Counted from the stretch's first letter, positions 25,276 to 34,727 are shown. The stretch is DNA of 64,000 nucleotides from Marinihelvus sp963695135 (GCA_963695135.1 CAVOGA010000001.1:744001-808000), one strand, 5' to 3'. Notes: generated by a model not told the origin, from the letters alone. Made by a program: numbers and translations.

Positions 25276-26391
25276 TCAATTCTGAACCGGCGGCGGCGAG
25301 ATGTCACCCAGCATGACCGGCGCAGCGGCGCCGGTGATGGGGCCGGTCTCCGAGGTGACTCCGCCCATGCGGCGATGGGCAAGCCAGGCGAACAGGGTGG
25401 CCTCCACCCAATCCGGATCGATTCCTGCGACCTCGGTGGACTGTACCGGCAGGCCGGACAGTCTCTCCTGCAGGCGCTCGACGAGATAGTGGTTGTGAAC
25501 GCCGCCGCCACACAGCCAGGCGTGCCGGGGCTGCTCGGAAGACTGTTCCAGCGCGCGGGCCACGGTTTCCACCGTTAGCTCCAGCAGGGTTCTCTGAACA
25601 TCCCGCGGCGACTCATCGCCGTTGAGCTGCCGTGCCAGCCAGTCTGCATTGAACAGTTCCAGCCCCGTGCTTTTCGGCGCGGGCTGGGCGAAATAGGGTT
25701 CTTCCAGCAGCTTGTCCAGCAGTTGCGGTGACACCTCCCCGGAGCGGGCGAAAGCGCCGCCCGCATCAAACGGCGCGCGCAGATGTCGCAGGGTCCACAG
25801 GTCCAGAAGGCAGTTCGCCGGGCCGGTATCGAAGCCGCGCACCGCGCCTTGCCGGTCCAGCAGTGTGACATTGGCAATACCGCCGAGGTTGATGACCGCA
25901 CAGGGCCCCTGTTCCCCGAACAGCGCCTGGTGAAGCAGCGGCGCCAGGGGTGCACCTTCACCGCCGGCGCTCAAATCTGCCGCCCGAAAGTTCGACACCA
26001 CCGGAACGCCCATTGCGTTCGCCAGCACATCCGCGTTGCCAATCTGCAGGGAAACGGCGGGCTGGGCCGCGGGGTCGTGCCAGACCGTTTGTCCATGGGA
26101 ACCGATGCCGGCCAGGTTGACACCAGGCAGGTTTGCCCTGTCCATCAGGCTGCGGCATACGTCCGCGGAAAAGTGACCGAACTCCTGGTCCGCCCGCTTT
26201 GCCTCGGACCCGGTCGGGCAACGGCCCAGGGCGATGAGTTGGTCGATGGCGCTTCTCAGGGCAGGCGGGTAAGGCGCGCAATCGGCGGCCAGCACCCGGG
26301 GGCGGCCCTCGCCGTCAATGGTTACCAGCGCCGCATCCAGCCCGTCCCGGCTGGTGCCGGAAATCAGCCCGATATAAACCGGATCACTCAT
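25276..26391 (-). CDS. anmK: Anhydro-N-acetylmuramic acid kinase
   Basis: Phosphorylates 1,6-anhydroMurNAc with ring opening, a step in peptidoglycan recycling. An ASKHA-fold kinase of 371 residues beginning YIGLISGTSRDGLDAA, with GIGSHGQTVWHDP, INLGGIANVTLL and LCGGGVHNHYLVERL. Its start overlaps the end of the M23 peptidase gene (ATGA), so the two are coupled; yccF follows directly. Confidence 0.95.
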   Translation of the reverse strand: MSDPVYIGLISGTSRDGLDAALVTIDGEGRPRVLAADCAPYPPALRSAIDQLIALGRCPTGSEAKRADQEFGHFSADVCRSLMDRANLPGVNLAGIGSHGQTVWHDPAAQPAVSLQIGNADVLANAMGVPVVSNFRAADLSAGGEGAPLAPLLHQALFGEQGPCAVINLGGIANVTLLDRQGAVRGFDTGPANCLLDLWTLRHLRAPFDAGGAFARSGEVSPQLLDKLLEEPYFAQPAPKSTGLELFNADWLARQLNGDESPRDVQRTLLELTVETVARALEQSSEQPRHAWLCGGGVHNHYLVERLQERLSGLPVQSTEVAGIDPDWVEATLFAWLAHRRMGGVTSETGPITGAAAPVMLGDISPPPVQN

Positions 26392-27770
26392 TTTCGCGCC
26401 GCGTACAGGGAGGCCGACTCCAGCCGGCTGAGGCGGTTTTGCAGGGGTGCGGCGGCGACCTGGAAGCTGGCCAGGGTTTCACCCTCCAGCGGTTCCGCCT
26501 TGGGCAGCGGCACGGTGCGCGGGTCGCGGTGCACGCCGTTTACCACGAACTCATAGTGCAGGTGCGGCGCGGTGGCGAGCCCGGTGGCGCCCACGTAGCC
26601 GATTACCTGGCCCTGCTTGACGCTTTGCCCGTTTTTCACGGTTCGCTTCGTGAAGTGCAGATACTTGGTCACGATGCTGCCGGAGTGCTGAATGAAAACA
26701 TGGTGCCCGTTGTACTTGTCATAGGCGGACTTGATGACCTTGCCCTGGCCGGCCGCGTAAACCGGGGTGCCGCTCGGCGCGCGGTAGTCGATGCCGTTGT
26801 GCGCCTTCACGCGGCGCAGGATGGGGTGAAAGCGTTTCGGGTTGAAGTTGGAACTGATGTAGGAAAAATTCAGCGGCGCGCGCAGGAAGGCTTTTTTCAT
26901 CGGGCGGCCGTCCGGCGAGTAATAGGCCAGGACCCCGTCCTCCTCGTGGAGAATGGCCTGGTAGCGCTCACCCTGGTTGATGAAAGTCGCCGCCAGGATG
27001 TCGCCGTCGCGCAGATACTCGCCGTCCCGGTAGATCTTTTCGTACAGAACGAAGAAGCGGTCACCTTCGCGGATATCCAGTACGAAGTCGATATCCCAGC
27101 CGAAAATGTTGGCCAGTTGCATGGTCATCGCATCGCTCATGCCCGCCGCTTTTGCGGCCATGAACAGGGAAGACTCGATGCGCCCCTCGGCTTCGGCGGA
27201 TTCACGGAAAATCTGCCGGGCCTGGCGGCTGGCAAAGGCGCCCTCCGGGCCGCTGTCGACGAGCAGGTAATTTTCCTCGTCGATCGCATAGCGCATGCGT
27301 TTCAGGCTGCCATCGTCGTGGCGCATGAAGTCGAACCGGTCGCCGGGACGTATGCTCGTCAGCCGGGCCGTATCCTTATCAAGGGCAAGAATCTCGTGCA
27401 GCAGCCCGATGCTGAACTGCTGGTCACGGAAAATCCGGTCCAGGCTCTGACCAGGCTTTACGGTAACCGACTCCCAGTCTTCGCGCGCTGCAACAACCTC
27501 CGGGACGGCAAGCGCCGCGTCTGCGCCGGCTGCCGGCGGCGCCTGTTCCGGCAGCATCACGGCCCGCTCAGGCAGGGCAAGGACCATCTGTTGCGTTGCG
27601 AGCGTTGCCTCGACCGGAGGATCGTGGCGCTCCAGTCCACCCAGGGCCAGGCCGACCGCGACCAGGGTAACCCCGAATGCTGCGAGGCGGGCGCGCGTGA
27701 TATGCGGTCGCCACTTGCCAAGCGTTGCCGAGGCCTGGTGCAGCAGGGTTCTTGTTCTCATTTTGCTCAT
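26388..27770 (-). CDS. M23 peptidoglycan endopeptidase (MepM/OapA-like)
   Basis: A 460-residue envelope protein: N-terminal membrane anchor (about 28-45), an OapA/LysM-like region (about 98-180, with VTVKPGQSLDRIF), a helical linker and a C-terminal LytM domain. The zinc ligands are in AHNGIDYRAP (HxxxD) and APHLHYEFV (HxH), both intact, so it should be an active D,D- or Gly-type cross-link hydrolase. The pair with anmK, facing tyrS, matches the Pseudomonas arrangement. Confidence 0.9.
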   Translation of the reverse strand: MSKMRTRTLLHQASATLGKWRPHITRARLAAFGVTLVAVGLALGGLERHDPPVEATLATQQMVLALPERAVMLPEQAPPAAGADAALAVPEVVAAREDWESVTVKPGQSLDRIFRDQQFSIGLLHEILALDKDTARLTSIRPGDRFDFMRHDDGSLKRMRYAIDEENYLLVDSGPEGAFASRQARQIFRESAEAEGRIESSLFMAAKAAGMSDAMTMQLANIFGWDIDFVLDIREGDRFFVLYEKIYRDGEYLRDGDILAATFINQGERYQAILHEEDGVLAYYSPDGRPMKKAFLRAPLNFSYISSNFNPKRFHPILRRVKAHNGIDYRAPSGTPVYAAGQGKVIKSAYDKYNGHHVFIQHSGSIVTKYLHFTKRTVKNGQSVKQGQVIGYVGATGLATAPHLHYEFVVNGVHRDPRTVPLPKAEPLEGETLASFQVAAAPLQNRLSRLESASLYAARK

Positions 27771-27923
27771 GACACCAGCTATGGCCGGAAGTTCGGGCTG
27801 GCGTAACCTTAGCCGCGGTTTCAGGGGCGGTCAATTGCCGGCGAAGCGCGCCGGTATTCAGCCCCGGCGCGGGCCGCTACAATGGCCGCTTGCCTTTAAT
27901 CCTCTATCTCCTGGAACAACAGC

Positions 27924-29123
27924 ATGAGTGATGTGCAAGCGGCCCTGGACCTGATTACCCGGGGCACGGATGAGGTCATCAAGCTTGATGACCTGGAAGA
28001 ACGTCTTAAATCCGGCAAAACCCTGCGGGTAAAGGTCGGCTTTGACCCGACCGCACCGGACCTCCACCTGGGCCACACGGTGATCATCAACAAGATGCGC
28101 CAGTTCCAGGACCTGGGGCACACGGTGATTTTCCTGATCGGCGATTTCACCGGCATGATCGGTGACCCCACCGGCAAAAACGTTACCCGCAAGCCGCTGA
28201 CGCGCGAGGATGTAGAAGCCAACGCGGAGACTTACGCGCAGCAGGTTTTCAAGATCCTCGACCGGGACAGGACCGAGGTGCGCTTCAACTCCGAGTGGAT
28301 CAACAAGCTCGGCTCGGAGGGCATGATCCGGCTGGCTGCGAAATACACCGTGGCGCGCATGCTGGAGCGAGACGATTTCGAGAACCGTTACAAGACCGGC
28401 GAACCGATCGCGGTTCACGAGTTTTTGTACCCGCTGGCGCAGGGTTATGACTCGGTATGCCTGGAGGCGGACGTGGAAATGGGCGGCACGGACCAGAAGT
28501 TCAACCTGCTCGTGGGCCGTCACCTGCAACAGCACTACGGGCAGAAGCCGCAGATCATCATCACCCTGCCGCTGCTCGAGGGGCTGGACGGGGTGCAGAA
28601 GATGTCCAAGTCGCTGGACAACTACGTGGGCATTACCGACGAGCCGGAGGACATGTTCGGCAAGCTCATGTCCATCTCCGACGACCTCATGTGGCGTTAC
28701 TTTGATCTGCTGAGTTTCCGTCCGACTGCCGAACTCGATGAGCTCCGGGCAAGGGTCGCCGGGGGTGAGAATCCGCGCGACATCAAATTCCTGCTGTGCG
28801 AGGAAATCGTCGAGCGCTTTCATGACCGTGCCGCCGCGGATGCGGCCCGCGAGGCGTTTATCGCCCGCTTCCGCCAGGGCGAAATGCCCACGGACATTCC
28901 GGAGCAGGTGCTGGAGGCGGGGGCGGAAGGCATCGGTATCGCCGCAGCGCTGAGCGCCTGCGGGCTGACCGGCAGCAACTCTGAGGCCTTCCGCATGATT
29001 CAGCAGGGAGGCGTGCGCATCGACGGTGAAAAAGTGAGCGACCGGGCCCTGCACCTCGAGGCCGGTTTCGAGGGTGTTCTGCAGGTCGGCAAGCGCAAAT
29101 TCTGCCGGCTGCATGTCCGCTGA
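27924..29123 (+). CDS. tyrS: Tyrosyl-tRNA synthetase
   Basis: Class I synthetase of 399 residues, of the TyrZ-like subclass common in Pseudomonas relatives. The HIGH motif is HLGH (48-51), KMSKS is exact, and a C-terminal S4 RNA-binding domain covers about 335-399. The ATG follows CTGGAAC, and a TACAAT -10-like element lies at 27878-27883. The next gene overlaps its end by 11 bases. Confidence 0.95.
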   Translation: MSDVQAALDLITRGTDEVIKLDDLEERLKSGKTLRVKVGFDPTAPDLHLGHTVIINKMRQFQDLGHTVIFLIGDFTGMIGDPTGKNVTRKPLTREDVEANAETYAQQVFKILDRDRTEVRFNSEWINKLGSEGMIRLAAKYTVARMLERDDFENRYKTGEPIAVHEFLYPLAQGYDSVCLEADVEMGGTDQKFNLLVGRHLQQHYGQKPQIIITLPLLEGLDGVQKMSKSLDNYVGITDEPEDMFGKLMSISDDLMWRYFDLLSFRPTAELDELRARVAGGENPRDIKFLLCEEIVERFHDRAAADAAREAFIARFRQGEMPTDIPEQVLEAGAEGIGIAAALSACGLTGSNSEAFRMIQQGGVRIDGEKVSDRALHLEAGFEGVLQVGKRKFCRLHVR

Positions 29124-29652
29124 GTTCGCCGCGGCGCGGCGCGTCGCGGACATTGACTGGCACCGCTGGCGGGCCGTGGACACGGCCACGCTGGTGTTCG
29201 TGCTCCGTGATGACGAGATCCTGCTGATCGACAAGAAGCGCGGCCTGGGCAAGGGCAAGGTCAACGGCCCGGGCGGCAAGGTTGACCCGGGTGAAACCGT
29301 GGAGCAATGCGCCATCCGCGAGTGCCGGGAGGAACTGTCCATCGAGGTTGCCGAGCTGCAAGTGCTGGGTGAGCACTTGTTCCAGTTTGTCGACGGCTAC
29401 TCGATTCATTGCTTCGTTTACTGCACGCAGGTCTTCAGCGGCACACCGACCGAGTCCCCGGAAGCCGCGCCGCGCTGGACGCGGATCGACGCGATTCCTT
29501 ACGAGCGCATGTGGGAGGATGACCGGATCTGGTTGCCGCTGTTGCTGGAACGCCAGGCGTTCCGGGCCCGCTGGATTTTTGACGGGGACTGCATGCTGGA
29601 TTACGACCTTGACCGGCTTGACTCCGAAGCCCTAGTGCCGGCGGTGAGATAG
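29113..29652 (+). CDS. NUDIX hydrolase, MTH1-like
   Basis: A 179-residue NUDIX protein. The nudix box reads GGKVDPGETVEQCAIRECRE followed by EL, with the conserved Gx5Ex7RExxEE spacing. The start region TATLVFVLRDDEILLIDKKR and the FNGPGG-like NGPGGKV resemble 8-oxo-dGTP diphosphatases of the MTH1 type that clean oxidised nucleotides. Substrate is inferred only. The ATG at 29113 lies inside the end of tyrS. Confidence 0.8.
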   Translation: MSAEFAAARRVADIDWHRWRAVDTATLVFVLRDDEILLIDKKRGLGKGKVNGPGGKVDPGETVEQCAIRECREELSIEVAELQVLGEHLFQFVDGYSIHCFVYCTQVFSGTPTESPEAAPRWTRIDAIPYERMWEDDRIWLPLLLERQAFRARWIFDGDCMLDYDLDRLDSEALVPAVR

Positions 29653-29668
29653 GCCGCCCCGGCTGTTC

Positions 29669-30646
29669 TCAGCCCTTGCGTACCGCCGGTCCGCCAAGCG
29701 GTTCTCCGCAGTGCGGGCAAACGCCTTCCTGGAAATGCTCGTGGCGCGCTTCGATCAGCGTCTCCACCGCCTCCTGGGGCGAGATGCCGAGTTCCTCGCG
29801 GAGGATTTCCAGCTGTTCGGACTCATGCTCCGACAGGTGTCCGTCCGCCAGGGCCATTTCCACGGCCCGCTGGTAGGCCTTTGACCGGCCGTGCAGTTCG
29901 CGGGAAAAGCCGGCCGCCATGATGGCGGCGGGCAGGGCCAGCATGCCGATACCGACCAGGGACAGGACCCCGGCCAGCACCCTGCCCAGGTGGGTAACCG
30001 GCACAACGTCGCCGTAGCCCACGGTCGTCAGCGTAATCACCGACCACCACATGGCCTGCGGAATACTGCCGAAGGCCTCCGGCTGCGCCTCCCGCTCGAA
30101 CAGGTACATGCCCCAGGAGGACAGGATGACCATGATGAACAGGATCGAGGCCGCGACCATCAGCACCGGCAGTTCCTTGCGCACGACGGTCAGCAGCACG
30201 TTCAGGGCCGGCGAATAGCGGGTGAGCTTGAAGATCCGCAGCAGGCGCAGGGCGCGGAAGACGCGCAGCAGCAACAGGGACTCGGCGGACGCGGGCAGCA
30301 GCAGAAACAGGTAGAAGGGCAGGATCGCGATCAGGTCGATCAGACCCAGGGGCGAAAAGGCCCAGCGCAGCCGGGTCATGCGGGGCGCGACCTCGTCGTC
30401 CAGCGGTTGCTCGACGCAGGACCACAGGCGCGCAAGATATTCAACGGTGAACACGGCAACGCTGAAATACTCAAAACGGCTGAGCCAGCCATCCGTGCTT
30501 TCGTGAATGCCGGGCACCGTCTCCAGGATGATCACCAGCACGTTGGCCAGGATCAGGACGATCAGGAAAATATCGATGGCCCGGCCGAGGGGGTCGTTCG
30601 GACGATGGGCCTCGAGGAGTTCCGCCGTTCGTCTGCGCAGGGTCAT
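29669..30646 (-). CDS. Voltage-gated-type potassium channel with C-terminal CxxC tail
   Basis: A 325-residue ion channel with six membrane segments. An S4-like helix with regular arginines (about 128-143, LLRVFRALRLLRIFKL) and the potassium selectivity filter TVGYGD (208-213) are clear. After the pore comes a cytoplasmic helical part (ALADGHLSEHESEQLEILRE) and a final CPHCGEP segment (310-316) that looks like half a zinc ribbon; two chains could share a metal. It conducts K+ by family; what gates it beyond voltage is unknown. Confidence 0.88.
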   Translation of the reverse strand: MTLRRRTAELLEAHRPNDPLGRAIDIFLIVLILANVLVIILETVPGIHESTDGWLSRFEYFSVAVFTVEYLARLWSCVEQPLDDEVAPRMTRLRWAFSPLGLIDLIAILPFYLFLLLPASAESLLLLRVFRALRLLRIFKLTRYSPALNVLLTVVRKELPVLMVAASILFIMVILSSWGMYLFEREAQPEAFGSIPQAMWWSVITLTTVGYGDVVPVTHLGRVLAGVLSLVGIGMLALPAAIMAAGFSRELHGRSKAYQRAVEMALADGHLSEHESEQLEILREELGISPQEAVETLIEARHEHFQEGVCPHCGEPLGGPAVRKG

Positions 30647-30652
30647 GAGCGC

Positions 30653-31865
30653 TCAGCCTCCACTCATCAGCTGACCAACCCTGCCGGTCATGATCGCGAG
30701 GTAGTTGCCCACCGCGTAACCGATCAGCGCCATCAGGATCGAGGCGGGCACCAGGCTTTCCCGGTGGTGCGCCGCAACCACCGGCGCGGATGCGGCGCCG
30801 CCAATATTGGCCGCGGAGGCAATGGCGACCGTGTGCACATCCACCCGGAACAGGAACGCGCCGAACAGGATGAACGCGCCGTGGATAAAGATCCACACGT
30901 AGGCCATGGTGATGAACCCGACCGCCTCTGCAAAGCTGATCTCGCTGAGGTTCATGGTTGCGCCGACCCGGGCCACGTAGACGTAGATAATGGCCAGGGC
31001 GATGGCCTGGGCCGACGGCAGGCGGCTGGCCGGCGTCGCCGAGGCGACCAGGCCGAGCGTTGTCACGATCAGGATCAGCCAGGTTCCTGTGCTGATCACC
31101 GTGGCGCCGTTGATCAGCACCGGCGGCAGGATATCGGCCAGGGCGAGGGCGATCCAGGTGCAGCCGACCGCCAGCAGGGCAAGGGCAACGAACTGGATGA
31201 AGCCCGGTGGCGCTTCCGTGACGTCATGCGCCGCAGCGGCCGCCTCCATGGCCTCGATGCGGCCTTCCGGCACCCGTGCCCAGCGGTTGAAGCGAACCGC
31301 GAAGGCCTTGCTGCCCAGCAGGATCGGCAGCCAGATCAGGTACACCATCTGGTCCGCTGCGGCAGCCAGTGCCAGGTGCGCGCTGTTGCCGTCCAGGGCG
31401 GCGTGCGTGGCGGTCATGTTGCCGGTGCCGCCGATCCAGCTGCCGGCCAGTGAGCCGAAGGCCTTCCAGCTGTCCCGGGGCAGGGGAAAGTAATCGCCAT
31501 AGCTCAGGTTCTGGCCCAGCCAGTAGGCAAAAATGCCGCCGAGAACGACGCCGACGCTGCCCAGCAGCATCACGAACACGCCCTTGCCCATGATGCGCAC
31601 GGCGCCCAGCACGTCGACCTTGATCAGCATCAGGACGATAAAAATCGGCAAACCGTACTGGCGCAGAAAGTCGTAGGCGCTCATTGTTGAAGGGGATCAC
31701 GCCCGTGTTGGATAGCAGCACCGGCGATGCGTAGATGAAAATCAGGGGCGGCAGAAACTCGAACAGCTTCCAGCGCGTGGCCCGCTCGAGCCAGAACCAG
31801 AAGGCGACCACGGCGATCAGCACGGTCATCACGCCCAGTGGCTCGTTGATCAGCGCCTCGTTCAC
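30653..31865 (-). pseudogene. DUF819 family membrane permease, frameshifted
   Basis: DUF819 proteins are about 400-residue integral membrane proteins of unknown function. Here the N-terminal part is in one frame (GTG at 31865 to about 31690: FEFLPPLIFIYASPVLLSNTG) and the rest, from YDFLRQYGLPIFIVLMLIK to the stop, is in another. Removing one C of the CCCC run (plus-strand G run 31692-31695) joins them as GVIPST-SAYDF, which fits the family. An ATG at 31684 could start the second part alone. The GTG start overlaps the BtuF-like stop. The break may be a mutation, a sequencing error or recoding. Confidence 0.75.
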
Positions 31866-32791
31866 GGGGTGTTCCCGAACGCCCCGGCGGCCGGCCGGGC
31901 TTCGGCCGGGGCCGTCATCCCGATCCGGTAGTCATCCAGCAGCAGGCAAGCGATCTCCACCGCGTCCAGCAGGCGGGGCGTGGCCCGGTTGATCAGGTCT
32001 GCGGGCAGGTAAAAGAGCGCCTCGTTCTGCACCGCGGCCATGCCGGGCCAGCTGCGCCAATGGACCAGCGGTTCGTCCCCGGGGTTCACACGTCCTGCAA
32101 AAAGCACCTCCGGATCCGCCTGCAGCACCGCCTCGGCACTGATCTGCGGCGCCAGCGACGGCAGCTCACGGAACACGTTCGAAGCGCCACAGGCGCCCAG
32201 GCCCTGGCTGATCAGGTGATCGCCGTTAACGGTGTACAGCGGTCGCTCGGCAACCTGGTAAAAATAGCGCACGGTCGGTCGGTCGGCATAGGCCGCCTGC
32301 AGCGCCGCCCAGCGCGCCTCCATCGCCAGGGCCGCCGGCTCCGCGTCCTGTCCCGTGGCGCGGCCGATATTGCGCAGCAGAAAAGCCATGTCCTCGATGG
32401 TGCGGACCTCGGTCCGCCAGACCTTCAGTCCCAGGGCTTCCAGCCCGCTGATGGCCGCTTCCGGGTTGCCGGAGTCCCAGGCAATGACCAGGTCGGGCTG
32501 CAGCGCCAGGATCTGTTCGAGATCGAAGCGAAAGGCATCGCCGATGCGGGGCAGCTCCTCCGCTGCGGCCGGGTAATTGCTGTATTCGACCGTCGCCAGC
32601 AGGCGGTCGCCGGCGCCGGCCTCGAAGACCAGCTCGGCGAGGTGCGGCGACAGGGTGATCACCCGTTGCGCCGGTTCCGGGAGTGCAAGCTCACCACCCC
32701 CGTGCTGGGGAAGGTCAAGCGTGGAGGCGGAGGCGAAACCCGGCAGCAGGGCAAGAGCGATGGCGACGTTGCCCAGGAAGCCGCCCCTCAT
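31862..32791 (-). CDS. BtuF-like periplasmic binding protein (cobalamin type)
   Basis: A 309-residue class III solute-binding protein with a signal peptide (VAIALALLPGFASAS). The family core is RVITLSPHLAELVFEAGA, LPRIGDAFRFDLEQILALQPDLVIAW and SQGLGACGASNVF. Relatives bind vitamin B12 for an ABC importer, but no BtuC or BtuD gene is present. The ATG at 32791 overlaps the AmpE-like stop (ATGA), and its own stop overlaps the DUF819 start, so the three genes are coupled. The ligand is not certain: cobalamin or a siderophore is possible. Confidence 0.8.
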   Translation of the reverse strand: MRGGFLGNVAIALALLPGFASASTLDLPQHGGGELALPEPAQRVITLSPHLAELVFEAGAGDRLLATVEYSNYPAAAEELPRIGDAFRFDLEQILALQPDLVIAWDSGNPEAAISGLEALGLKVWRTEVRTIEDMAFLLRNIGRATGQDAEPAALAMEARWAALQAAYADRPTVRYFYQVAERPLYTVNGDHLISQGLGACGASNVFRELPSLAPQISAEAVLQADPEVLFAGRVNPGDEPLVHWRSWPGMAAVQNEALFYLPADLINRATPRLLDAVEIACLLLDDYRIGMTAPAEARPAAGAFGNTP

Positions 32792-33666
32792 GCCACGACG
32801 TCGACCAGCAGCAACAGGGCGAGCGCCGTGAGCCACACGCCCAGCACCCGCCAGATCAGGTCCATGGCCTGGCGCAGGCAGGACAACGGCCCCGAAAGTT
32901 GATCCGCATAGCCGTCCCGGGCGGCGTGCCCGCTGAGCACGACCTGTTGGGCGGCGGCATAGAGAAAGCCGTTATTGCCATCGAACAGCCCATGGCCCTG
33001 CTCGTCGTGGTATTTGCGCCACGCCTTGTGCACCGAGTCAAAGTCCGTGGCGATGGCCAGGGCGAGGGTCATGAGCTGGGCGACCGGCCACTCCAGGACC
33101 TGGCGCAGGCGCCGGAACAGCATCTGCTGGCCTTCCGGCATATCAATATCGCCGACCGTCATGCGGTCGGTGAGCCGGTACAGCACGGCGCCGTAGATGC
33201 CGAGTACGGCAAACCAGAACAGGGTGCCAAACCAGCGCTCCAGGGCCTCGCGAAACACCGCCTCAACCGCCTTGGCCATGCAGCTTTCGTCATCGGGAGG
33301 GCAGCTGCCCAGCAGGTTCTGCAGGGCGCGCGCCTGGGCCTCGTCATCCTCCGCGTGGATGATGGCGTCGATGTCCGTGTCCAGGTCGTGCGGGCCAAAG
33401 GTATAGATCAGCACGAGCACGGAGAGCAGGAACCCGCCCAGGATGCCCAGCAGCCCGGTCGCCAGGTGATCGACCAGCCCCACGATAATCAGCGGCAGAA
33501 GAATGAAGAACAGGAATCCGCTAACGCCCGCCCAGCCAGGCAGCTTGCCGAGCGCCCGGTTACAGCCGGAAGCGAAGCCTTTCAGCCAGTCAAAACGGTG
33601 CAGGCGGCCCAGGTCACGTATGAAATAGCACAGGCCAAAGGCGAGCAGGATGGCAATGATGGTCAT
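32788..33666 (-). CDS. ampE: AmpE-like membrane protein (CobD/CbiB superfamily)
   Basis: A 292-residue membrane protein with four or five hydrophobic segments. The region IYTFGPHDLDTDIDAIIHAE and the C-terminal FDSVHKAWRKYHDE...GFLYAAAQQVVL pattern match the AmpE family, proposed to help sense wall damage for beta-lactamase control. AmpE is related to CbiB of cobalamin synthesis, and coupling to a BtuF-like gene makes a B12-linked role a real alternative. No ampD or ampC is nearby. Confidence 0.65.
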   Translation of the reverse strand: MTIIAILLAFGLCYFIRDLGRLHRFDWLKGFASGCNRALGKLPGWAGVSGFLFFILLPLIIVGLVDHLATGLLGILGGFLLSVLVLIYTFGPHDLDTDIDAIIHAEDDEAQARALQNLLGSCPPDDESCMAKAVEAVFREALERWFGTLFWFAVLGIYGAVLYRLTDRMTVGDIDMPEGQQMLFRRLRQVLEWPVAQLMTLALAIATDFDSVHKAWRKYHDEQGHGLFDGNNGFLYAAAQQVVLSGHAARDGYADQLSGPLSCLRQAMDLIWRVLGVWLTALALLLLVDVVA

Positions 33667-33731
33667 ACAGCGTTCCCCCGGCCGGCGTGGCGGCTGATAC
33701 AGGGGATTCTAGCAGGATGGGGCGGCCCGGT

Positions 33732-34724
33732 TCAGGGGCGTGCCGTTGCCTCGCGCGCCTCGCGGTAGATCTCTTCGAGGTCACCGCCGCCCTGTTTGCG
33801 GAACCATTCCGCCAGCAGCTGGAACGCAATGGAGACCGGTGGTGACAGCAGGACCTCACCTTGCAGGACGGCGCGGGTCAGTTCCGTCGGCGTAAACCAG
33901 AGCAACTCCTCGAGCTCGTCGGAGGTGGCGCAATCGCGGCTGGTGGCTTCCGCGTAAAAACCGCACATGCTGGACGCGGGAAACGGCCAGGGCTGGGATG
34001 AGACATAGCGGATGTCCTGCAGGGTGACGCTGGACTCCTCGAAGACCTCGCGGACCACCGCGTCCTCCAGACTCTCGCCGGGTTCCACGAAGCCGGCCAG
34101 CGTGGAAAAGCGCCTGGCAGGCCAGCGCGGGCTGCGGCCCAGCAGGCAGGCATCACCGTGGGTGACCAGCACAATGATCGCCGGATCGATGCGGGGAAAG
34201 GACTGGCGCGCACACTCCTCGTTGCTGCAGACCATGCGGTGGCCGGCGGAACGCAGCAGGTTGGGGCTGCCGCAAACGCCGCAGAACCGGTGCCGGTGCT
34301 GCCAGTAGTGCAGGGCCTTGGCGTAGGCCAGGATGCCCGCGTGTTTCGCGTCCATGTCGATCGAAAAAAGCCGCAGGTTGGCGAACTCCGCGTTGCGCCG
34401 CGTTTCAAGAATCGAATCGCGCTGCGCATCGGTAACCGACACGGCAAAGTAGGTGCGCTTGTCATCTGTGCCCAGCAGCGTCGGGGGTTGGATCAGGTCC
34501 AGTTCGTCCAGTTCGCCGGGACGCAGGTAGACCGCGACCGTGCCCCCTTCGGTGCTTTCCAGCAGGCTGCGGCTGCGCCAGAGCGGCACGTAGTGGGCAT
34601 CTGCATCAACCAGCGCCGTGGCAAACCAATCCGCGTCGTCGCGCCGCTCCACCAGGCGGTCCAGGCGCACGGACGTGAAGCGGTTGCGCTTGGAGCGCGA
34701 AAACCGGTCAATGCTCAGAGCCAT
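33732..34724 (-). CDS. nudC: NAD+ diphosphatase / NADH pyrophosphatase
   Basis: NUDIX enzyme that cleaves NAD(H) to NMN(H) and AMP, and removes NAD caps from RNA in E. coli. Its 330 residues carry the zinc ribbon (CGVCG and CSNEEC), the nudix box GFVEPGESLEDAVVREVFEE and the NudC-specific SQPWPFP. Its start follows the erpA stop by 3 bases. Confidence 0.93.
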   Translation of the reverse strand: MALSIDRFSRSKRNRFTSVRLDRLVERRDDADWFATALVDADAHYVPLWRSRSLLESTEGGTVAVYLRPGELDELDLIQPPTLLGTDDKRTYFAVSVTDAQRDSILETRRNAEFANLRLFSIDMDAKHAGILAYAKALHYWQHRHRFCGVCGSPNLLRSAGHRMVCSNEECARQSFPRIDPAIIVLVTHGDACLLGRSPRWPARRFSTLAGFVEPGESLEDAVVREVFEESSVTLQDIRYVSSQPWPFPASSMCGFYAEATSRDCATSDELEELLWFTPTELTRAVLQGEVLLSPPVSIAFQLLAEWFRKQGGGDLEEIYREAREATARP

Positions 34725-34727
34725 GGT

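Noticed and set aside
27858..29342. A 494-codon minus-strand frame opposite tyrS
   Set aside because: tyrS carries intact HIGH and KMSKS motifs on the plus strand; the antisense frame has none.
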